From Thermoplasma volcanium GSS1 (lineage in GTDB: Archaea; Thermoplasmatota; Thermoplasmata; Thermoplasmatales; Thermoplasmataceae): 64,000 nucleotides of DNA. Every line of letters begins with the position of its first letter. Within the stretch, counting starts at the first letter, position 1. The notes beneath the pieces were generated by a model, which saw only the letters and a program-made list of their open reading frames with translations, was not told where the DNA came from and did not search any database. The position numbers were made by a program, and so were the translations under genes. Of this stretch, positions 57,149-64,000 are shown piece by piece. The DNA is taken from positions 1,426,001 through 1,490,000 of the forward strand of contig NC_002689.2 of assembly GCF_000011185.1 (NCBI RefSeq), given 5' to 3'.

Positions 57149-58162
57149 TTACGCTATCTTGCCCTGTTTCTTCAGGCTAAGCAGGGTCATGAGATTGTAC
57201 CCAAGGCACATGAACATCGACTTTACCCTCACTCTCCTGACCATGGTCACGAAGACATGATCGCCATGGAAGATTCTCTTCATGACAGAATACGGCCTTT
57301 CACCAGGAGAACACTTCCTGGATATGCGACGGTTTCTCCTGATCTGTTTGGCGGTCAGCTTATGATTCCTTGATGCCTTGTCCATGGTTGCATCAATTCC
57401 CCTGGTTGGTGATCCTGAATATCCTTTTGTCCCTGTATGTCGGGATTCCTGGAATTCCAAGATCAACCTTCGAATCATGGGAGAAGGCTGTGGTGAGAAC
57501 GAATTCCATTATTAGCGGAATGTCCGTACCCTGTACAGTATGCAGCTTGTTGCCGAAATGTGATCTTTTTCCCTTCTTTGCCCATGTTCCGTCCTTGAAT
57601 CTTCGTGTCTTTGCATTCCTTCTCTCATCACGCCTGATCCTCTTCTTCTCTGCCACCCGTATCTTTGCTTCCCTTTTTGCCTGCCTCTTCCCATCCTTTG
57701 TCATGGTCTTATCTTTCTTTTCATCTTGCACAATTTCAGGCATATTTGGGGATACAGGAGGCTTCTTCCTTCCATGTTTGCCTGGATCGGATTCAATGAA
57801 GGATGCATCCTGAACAACTCCTTTCTTCACTGTTATGCCCTCTGATTCGAACGGTTCCCAGATCATCTTGTCCTTACCTGTCGATGACAGTCTCTCCCTG
57901 AACAACCATATGGCCCTAGAATCCGGAACACTGTCAGGGTAGTTGAGAAAATTCATGAACGATACCCTGTAATGCATCTCCCTCTCCATGGCCTCATCAA
58001 CCAGATTGTATACAGACTGCAGGAAGAGTACCTTGACCATGAGTATGGGATCGTTGTTTGGTCTCCCTCCCAGTTTACCAGTTTCTCCATTTCAGCAAGC
58101 CTGTCCCCATCCCTTGAGAGTTCCTCATATTTCTCGCGGAGACGGTAATTCTTTATGTTCAT
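57149..58162 (-). pseudogene. IS5-family transposase, broken by deletion and frameshift
   Basis: Three overlapping minus-strand pieces make an IS5-like DDE transposase. The N-terminus (58162 downwards) ends in MEKLVNWE; the next piece has GGRPNNDPILMVKV in a shifted frame, then YRVSFMNFLNYP, RAIWLFRERL, FGNKLHTVQGTDIPLIMEFV (DDE region). The last piece, also shifted, has GIDATMDKASRNHK, RRNRRISRKCSPGERPY and FVTMVRRVRVKSMFMCLGYN. About 40 bases seem deleted near 58070 and a frameshift lies near 57440. Terminal repeats could not be fixed. Confidence 0.8.
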
Positions 58163-58700
58163 GATGTTTGATCATGAGCGCATGAATAAAGCTTTCTGTT
58201 ACAGATGCCGCATATTACGGGTTCCTGAGTAAGAACATCATGAAAGATCATGAGCGGAAAGACAGGGTGATTCAGCAAATTGAACAGGGGTTATTGGGAA
58301 AAGTGTATAGATTTATATTACTCCAACTAATTGATTTCATCAACTTATGATTCAATGAACATCATTTTCCTGTCGATCTCTGGTAGTGCAAAAGTATGGG
58401 GTGTACGACAGGATTTTATAATAAATAGATTATTAATATTTTACCCCTTATGCTTATTGGGTGCTTTGACTCATCATAGTTTCTTCATTGCTGTTTTAAG
58501 GCACCTATGCTAGTTGATCAATACACTTTGAATTAATTTTTCAGATATCAGATATATCAGAAAAATTAATAATCATGTATCAATTATCTATAGTAATCGG
58601 GTAATACACTATCTATAAGAGTTTGAAACAAACGTCCTAAATGATACTAGTATAGCGTTTCCTTATTAACAATAATATTTATATATTAATTTACTATATA
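58163..58700. other. Spacer between IS relics
   Basis: AT-rich sequence. ATCATGAGCG occurs twice (58172 and 58244 regions) but not as convincing IS ends. Short open frames here have no family resemblance. Confidence 0.35.
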
Positions 58701-58708
58701 TAATTATA

Positions 58709-59662
58709 ACGTTTAAAAGAACCAAAGGTGAATTGAAATTATCTGAGGATGATATAAAAAAGCTTGAAGAATTATCAGTATCAAGGACAGAGAAATACAG
58801 CACTGTTTAAAGGTCAAAGATACTTTTAATGTATTATAACAATAAAAGCATTAATTATATAGCAAAATCGATGAATGTATACGAGGCAAAGATATACAGG
58901 ACAGTAAATAAGGCTTTACTATCTGGAATAGATGCAGCATTAAACGATAGACAAAGACCAGGAAAGCCAAGAATGATATCCGATGAGGCAAGGGCATACA
59001 TTATTAAAACAGCATGCACAAAGCCCATAGAACTAGGATTATCATATGAATTATGGACCAACAGGTTATTAACAAGATACATAAGGGAAAATGCACCCGA
59101 AGAATACAATATATCTGGAATATCCAATGGAACAGTATCAAAGATTCTTAAAAAAAGCAATATAAAGCCATATAAAATTACATACTATGAGGAGAAAACA
59201 GATCCTGATTTTGATGTAAAGGGAAGGGAGATACTGCATGTGTATAAGGATATAAACATATATAAGAGAAATAATGACAACAATAATGAATTGTATGCAT
59301 TTTTATCCTATGATGAGAAACCTGGAATACAGGCAACAGGAAATATATACAATGACAAGCCTCCAGATAAAAATCACAGTAATATTGCAAGGAACCACGA
59401 TTACATCAGGCATGGTACACTATCATTGCTTGCAGGAATAGACCTTGTTACAGGGCATATAATATATAGCATTGAAGATAAGCATAAAAGCATAGAATTT
59501 ATTAAATGCCTTGATAATGTGGATAAATATTACCCTGATGATTATAAAATAAAAATAATTTTAGATAACAATTCCATACATAAATCAAAGGAAACACAGG
59601 AATACCTTAATAAAAAACCCGGAAGGTTTAAATTTGTATTTACGCCTGTGCATGCAAACTAG
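58709..59662 (+). pseudogene. IS630-family transposase with an in-frame TAA, truncated by an IS insertion
   Basis: The frame starting near 58709 encodes an N-terminal SEDDIKKLEELSVSRTEKYS segment, meets TAA at 58808-58810, then resumes in the same frame with RSKILLMYYNNKSINYIAKS (HTH) and runs to 59662. Transposase residues include LSYDEKPG, GIDLVTGHI, IILDNNSIHKSK. The sequence ends in FVFTPVHAN where IS630 proteins read TPxHASWLN and go on to the catalytic Glu. It is cut by the IS whose end follows directly. The missing C-terminus is not found on the far side of that IS. Confidence 0.8.
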
Positions 59663-60981
59663 AGTTTTGCGTTAATTATATAGCAACCACATGATTTAAT
59701 TTATCTCTGAATTTCAGGACATTCCTTGCTGATTTATACGGGTTCAGCATGGATTGTTTAACAGCCATAACGAATCGATCACCATACCTACTGAATCCAT
59801 CAAACAGTGATTCAAGGAATTGGAAGCAGATCCATCTCTCCGCTTCCCTATCCTTCAATGTAAGTCGAGATATTTTCGCATTGACATTATGGCGGAAATT
59901 TTGAGGATCACCCCTTCTTGTTGACGTTAGATTAAGGTGCATCTCTGTCTCGCAAAGCTTCCTCATAAAGATGTGACCTAAACCCCCCTTGCTTAATATC
60001 CCTGTGAATTATCTCGATATAGCTGCGCCTGAGATATGTTTCTATTATTCGCTTCATGTTCCATTCCGATCTGTTTGTTGCATAGTATCGTTTAAAATTG
60101 ATGCCTTCTGATATGATTACCTTCACCTGTCCCATGCCTATTATCTTTCCCTTAACCTCCCAGACAGAGTATGTATTCCCTGATAATTTTATGGTCTGAG
60201 ACTTACTGTATGGCAAAAATATGGAATCAAGGGTGGTCCATCCCCCTTAATCTTGATCTTCCTGTTGCCCTTGCTCTGGAATACCCAGTTAAGTTTCTTT
60301 CCATTCAGGAACGATATGATATCCTTTGTGAAGTACCATGCGTCATCGGTCACTGTTGAGAAATTAAGCTCATCGGTGAAGCATTTCTCAATGACTCCTT
60401 TCTGTATATCAATCTTTGAACGGTATTCGTTCTCATCGTCAAGACTCTCCTTTCTCCTGTATATCTCAGCAGATCTGGGCTATATGCCATATCTGCTTGA
60501 AGGGGACGTTTTAAACTGCATTCCCCCAGCTATCTTTTCCGATGGAATGATCAAATATTAATCGTGCAGCCTCAATGTTCTTTCCTGTCTTTTTTATTAT
60601 GTCGTCTATTGCAAGTATTCCATCATCTTCAACTGAATTTATGTTTTCTACAGTTTTCATGAACATCAAATCAGTGTCAATCCCTGATTAGAGGAATCTG
60701 TTTATGCTTGACTGGTTCACATGAGCAATGATGGTGGAGTTCAGGTGTGCCACACTCCTGTTTGAGATGTTCGGAAGGATGAGATAAGCTCCTCAAAGTG
60801 CCTGAACTGCCTTATCTCACCAAAACATGATCGGAAGGGATCAGTCAGTTCACTGAGAATGTCGTGGCTGGAATATATGGGTATATCCATATGGCTGACA
60901 AATGTTTGACACATCCATAACCTTTATGGCTGAAGGAATTATTTGTTAGTGAGAGAATAAAATTAATGCAAAACTCTAGTT
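59657..60981 (-). mobile_element. 1.3-kb insertion sequence with 21-bp terminal inverted repeats and decayed DDE transposase
   Basis: Left end AACTAGAGTTTTGCGTTAAT... at 59657-59677 and right end at 60961-60981 are inverted copies with one mismatch. Between them a minus-strand DDE-type transposase lies in fragments: INRFL and FDHSIGKDSWGN near 60700-60540, TVTDDAWYFTKDIISFLNGK near 60350, VFQSKGNRKIKIKG near 60260, then NMKRIIETYLRRSYIEIIHR and DIKQGGFRSHLYEEAL near 60050-59950 and a C-terminal piece to 59676. Frameshifts and stops make it inactive. Family looks IS4/IS701/ISH3-like; not certain. A solo end is at 51.94 kb. Confidence 0.75.
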
Positions 60982-61042
60982 CTATAACTATTTTTCAATA
61001 TTTACGAAAATTGTTTATATTACTGTATGATATTATATTATA

Positions 61043-61993
61043 ATGGATTATCTAGATATAGGACAGGCCGCTGATAATAAGTATTATTCATCAAAAAGAA
61101 CTCTTCCACTTGCTATTATGAAAGAAAATGCAAAGGAATATCAACCATTGAAAATAAATACAATTAAAACTTGTTCCTGCAAAGAAAATAACCTTAATTG
61201 TTTAACAGCTAAGGAATGGATAAAACGGCAAATTGGAGTGTGGGAATTTTATTACGAGAAAAGAGACATAAGAGATAAAACTGTTCATCCTGCTACATTT
61301 CCAATATCCTTAGCAAAACAGGTTATAGAATTGTTCTCTCATGAGGGTGAGCTTGTTGTTGACCCTTTTGTGGGAAGCGGGACAACACTGGTAGCTGCTA
61401 GGGATTCTAATAGGAATGCAGTGGGTTTTGACCTTCAGGAAAAATATATAAAGCTTTGTGCTGAAAGATTATCTACACAGAGGATTGTTGGCAATGCTCA
61501 ACAGGTTGCTATAGAAGAAGATGCAAGAAACATCTCCAATTATTTCAATGAAGAATCAATATCATTAATTTTCACATCACCACCTTATGCTAACCTATTG
61601 AACAGAGAAAGGAAAAATAAGTCAAGAAGAAACAGAAAAAACAACCAACTCGGTAAAGTGGAGCAGTATTCTCAGGATCCTAGAGATCTCGGTACTCTTG
61701 ATGTAGAAAGTTATACTAAGGAAATGGGAGATATTTTCGAAAAGGTTAAGCCAGCCCTAAGAACAAAGGGTCACTGTGTTATCAATGTTCCAGATATGTG
61801 GTGGGAAAATAAGAGGATAGCTATACACGTTTATCTGATTAATGAAATGACAAAAAGAGGCTATGAGCTTAGAAATATTATAATCTGGGATAAGAGAAAT
61901 TTAGTAAACCAAATAGGAATTTTTGGGTGGCCAAGCAATTACATAACTATGGGTGTCACTTTTGAATACCTATTGGATTTTTGGAAACCATAA
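61043..61993 (+). CDS. Type II DNA methyltransferase (N4-cytosine type)
   Basis: 316 residues. Motif I DPFVGSGTT is near residues 107-115 and the catalytic motif IV TSPPYANLL near 178-186; an SPPY motif is typical of N4-cytosine methylases. Order I then IV. Directly followed by an MvaI/BcnI-family endonuclease, whose recognition class (CCWGG or CCSGG) is usually guarded by N4C methylation. It starts about 60 bases after the right IS end, in AT-rich sequence. Codon use is more AT-rich than core genes, in line with acquisition. Confidence 0.85.
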   Translation: MDYLDIGQAADNKYYSSKRTLPLAIMKENAKEYQPLKINTIKTCSCKENNLNCLTAKEWIKRQIGVWEFYYEKRDIRDKTVHPATFPISLAKQVIELFSHEGELVVDPFVGSGTTLVAARDSNRNAVGFDLQEKYIKLCAERLSTQRIVGNAQQVAIEEDARNISNYFNEESISLIFTSPPYANLLNRERKNKSRRNRKNNQLGKVEQYSQDPRDLGTLDVESYTKEMGDIFEKVKPALRTKGHCVINVPDMWWENKRIAIHVYLINEMTKRGYELRNIIIWDKRNLVNQIGIFGWPSNYITMGVTFEYLLDFWKP

Positions 61994-62040
61994 ATACCGA
62001 AAGAAATTTAAGACAAACACATTTAATTGGAATGGTACAA

Positions 62041-62832
62041 ATGTCGCAACCAGTTTACTCTAAACAAGAGCTTATTGAGAGGTTAAAAGAAATAAGGGAT
62101 AAAGGATGGATTCAAAATAGAAGAAAGGGCAATACAGGCGGTATAGGCAATACACTTGAAGATCTTCTCGAAATAAAGGAAAACAATCTACCTATACCAA
62201 ACTCAGCTGAGTGGGAACTTAAGACACATAGAAAAAACAATGGATCGTTAACCACACTTTTTCATTCAGAGCCGTCTCCAAGATCCTTGAAAATAGTGCC
62301 TTCAATATTACTACCATATTATGGCTGGAAACACGAAAAGGCTGGAACAAAATACCCTGACTCGGAAATGAGTTTCAGACAAACTATAAATGCCGTTACC
62401 AGAACAGATAGAGGTTTCTGTATAGTTATTGATTATGACGAAGAAAAAATACTAATATCGTTCGATCCAGGAAAGGTATCTCCAAAGCACAAAGAATGGC
62501 TTACGAGTGTAGAAGAGAGAGTTGGGCATATTGGAGAACTTGATATACAACCATACTGGGGTTTTGACGATCTTTTTCACACAGCAGGGTCCAAACTATT
62601 AAATTGTTTCTATATAGATGCTGAAGTAAAAAAAGAAGGTGATCAAGAATATTACCTTTACAAAGATATATACATGCTCAGAAAATTCAGCAAACAGAAA
62701 TTTATAAAAGCAATTCAAAATGGTATTGTTTTGATAGATTTTGATGCAAGAACAGGGCATAATCATGGTACGAAATTTAGGATCAGAGAGGATAAAATAC
62801 CAATTTTATATGAAGAAGTATCAATGTTCTAA
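62041..62832 (+). CDS. MvaI/BcnI-family type II restriction endonuclease
   Basis: 263 residues from ATG 62041 (ATG 62032 or an upstream ATG overlapping the methylase stop are alternatives). The family signature is clear: KGNTGGIGNTLEDLLEI, KENNLPIPNSAEWELKTHRK with the catalytic E-x-K in ELK, and a late DARTGHNHGTKFRIRE. These monomeric nucleases cut CC(W or S)GG-type sites. I choose ATG 62041 because the second copy at the window edge aligns from a similar short N-terminus. Forms a type II R-M pair with the upstream methylase. Confidence 0.9.
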   Translation: MSQPVYSKQELIERLKEIRDKGWIQNRRKGNTGGIGNTLEDLLEIKENNLPIPNSAEWELKTHRKNNGSLTTLFHSEPSPRSLKIVPSILLPYYGWKHEKAGTKYPDSEMSFRQTINAVTRTDRGFCIVIDYDEEKILISFDPGKVSPKHKEWLTSVEERVGHIGELDIQPYWGFDDLFHTAGSKLLNCFYIDAEVKKEGDQEYYLYKDIYMLRKFSKQKFIKAIQNGIVLIDFDARTGHNHGTKFRIREDKIPILYEEVSMF

Positions 62833-63119
62833 TTTGGTTGGCATTGTCAATGGTTTATTTTACTATTTTACCATTTTTTCTTGCACAATTTATTCCGAAC
62901 TTATGATTATGGGATAATAAACACAATTACGAATAGATAGATATATCTTAATTACTTTTTGTATTTTAAAGACAAGTATCTCTGTGAGAATTTATGAAAA
63001 CGTTTGAATATATCTAGAATGTGTTATATAAGCTATTATAAGCAATATTACGTTAAATTATTACACTCAACATAGTTTATGAATCAAACCAATTTATCAG
63101 TAAAAATCACATTTACGTG

Positions 63120-63465
63120 GGACATGGAGCGAGTGAGCCGAGCTCCTACCAGCTTTGCCATAGTGATAAACCCGATCGCCCATACTAACTGGTGCTTGTA
63201 AGCACCATCACTTGCAACAGCAAGCACTGATATTTAAAGTTTTTATTCAGGGAAACGTAAAGACCGGCAAATAGGAAACGATAATGATCCTTTAAAATAC
63301 TAATTCCATATTAAAATCCTGTCAGGATCGGTTTAGCCTTAATATTTAAACACTGGTTCCCGGCGCATTAGTGGGCTATTCCTTTTTGCCGGTATCTCGG
63401 GTTCCATTATTCCACGTGAGTTACGCTCGATAACTCATATATGTGAGTTTCTTGCCGGAACTCAC
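63120..63465. other. Structured intergenic region with several hairpins
   Basis: Between the two endonuclease genes, GC-richer patches form clear stem-loops: GGAGC/GCTCC (about 63126-63148), TGGTGCT/AGCACCA (about 63191-63208), CTTGC/GCAAG (about 63213-63226), TGAGTTA/TAACTCA (63417-63437) and GTGAGTT/AACTCAC (63443-63465). The last two have related stems. No tRNA T-loop or known RNA could be recognised. It may be a small RNA, an old IS end or regulatory sequence. A short frame at 63443-63634 cannot be supported as a gene. 62833-63119 shows only AT-rich spacer. Confidence 0.45.
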
Positions 63466-63868
63466 AGTTTTCATACCGAACAGGTTATTTAAGGTGCGGG
63501 AGGCGGGGCCTGACTTCGGGAATTTAAACAAATTATTCGGCGGAGACGCTATAGACCTCGAGGAAAAGGAGAGACAAGCTAACAAAATACGTTATAAAGT
63601 CAGAATCGGCAATATAGAAGTCAAGAGTCTTTAAATGCAACGATCAAATAAAGGAAATGTTCAATAATAGGTATCCATTGTATAATACACAAAATTCTGG
63701 ACACAATCTTTCAACACGCGAATAGAAAGGGTTATATTTAGTGAGGTTAAATTTCTATTCTCTATGGAAATAAAAGATCATCACATCTTCACCGCTATCC
63801 ATCTAACTCTCACGATTGAAAGAAACTTTTAATTATCAACTTCCAATATATAATTATAGTGAAACTAA

Positions 63869-64000
63869 ATGGACATAAACCAATTTATTGAAAAATTTAA
63901 ACAAATAGAAACGAAAGGCTTTGTAAAATCTATGAGAAGAGGCCCTACTGGAATCGGAATGACATTGGAGTCATTGCTTGGAATAAAAGAAAATAATATA
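63869..64000 (+). CDS. Second MvaI/BcnI-family endonuclease, 5' part only
   Basis: An ATG at 63869 opens a frame that runs off the window after 44 codons. Its sequence lines up with the endonuclease just upstream: INQFIEKFKQIETKGFVKS matches KQELIERLKEIRDKGWIQN, and RRGPTGIGMTLESLLGI with KENNI matches the RRKGNTGGIGNTLEDLLEI and KENNL segments. It is therefore a second, diverged member of the family in tandem. Whether it has its own methylase lies beyond the edge. Confidence 0.75.
   Translation, partial: MDINQFIEKFKQIETKGFVKSMRRGPTGIGMTLESLLGIKENNI

Noticed and set aside
57370-57813. 147-codon plus-strand frame rich in Phe/Ser/Leu
   Set aside because: Antisense of the IS5 transposase.
63120-63240. 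Possible tRNA in the hairpin region
   Set aside because: No T-loop consensus and no matching acceptor stem.
63443-63634. 63-codon frame with GTG start
   Set aside because: It overlaps a hairpin, has no family resemblance and no ribosome-binding site.

Overview
The window looks like a chromosome segment from a Thermoplasma-type euryarchaeon (Thermoplasmatales). Three things point there. The genes are archaeal: family D DNA polymerase small subunit, TATA-binding protein, ribosomal protein L41e, archaeal 7S SRP RNA and an intron-bearing tRNA-Trp. Several proteins resemble Thermoplasma families I remember: a B12-binding radical SAM protein of the 'Ta0216 family', and a 189-residue ankyrin protein that looks nearly the same as the crystallised Thermoplasma volcanium one. 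AUA/AGG-rich codon use, moderate AT-richness and many apparently leaderless starts also fit. The species call comes from memory, not from a search.

Layout. 1-51.9 kb is dense core genome. It runs: APC permease (broken by one amber codon) divergent from hutU-hutI; a MEMO/AMMECR1 pair; M20 and S66 peptidase-type genes; MFS transporters, one broken by one ochre codon; an ABC exporter pair; tRNA-Trp with an intron; small genes including L41e; DP1; a degenerate aldehyde-dehydrogenase-like protein; guaB; a futalosine-pathway menaquinone cluster (mqnA-mqnE divergent from B12-radical SAM-mqnC-truD); a glycosyltransferase; etfBA; lpd-like; CBS protein-glyS; sufCBD divergent from a SufR-like regulator and a SufT-like gene; tbp; a membrane HdrD-like/ETF:menaquinone oxidoreductase-like protein; cutA; ankyrin protein; a CcrM/HinfI-like orphan methyltransferase; OsmC; hydrolase; HD phosphohydrolase preceded by SRP RNA; methyltransferase; AIM24 protein; tRNA-Arg.

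From tRNA-Arg (51.8 kb) to the right edge the character changes to an accessory region. It holds a solo insertion-sequence end, an SDR gene, an MFS exporter divergent from a wHTH regulator with a palindrome between them, a UbiD-like stub, an AbrB-type protein, relics of IS256, IS5 and IS630 transposases, a 1.3-kb IS with 21-bp inverted repeats inserted into the IS630 gene, and a type II restriction-modification system (DNA methylase plus MvaI/BcnI-family endonuclease). The start of a second MvaI/BcnI-family endonuclease lies at the extreme right edge.

Themes. Electron transport is well represented: futalosine-route menaquinone synthesis, ETF, and a b-type-cytochrome/HdrD-like membrane protein that could pass ETF electrons to quinone. 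The B12-dependent radical SAM gene between the two mqn operons is a candidate for the extra ring methylation of thermoplasmaquinone; this is the most interesting prediction here. Iron-sulfur assembly (suf) appears to be controlled by a three-cysteine winged-helix regulator acting at a perfect inverted repeat between the divergent genes. Two chromosomal transporters are each interrupted by exactly one in-frame stop.
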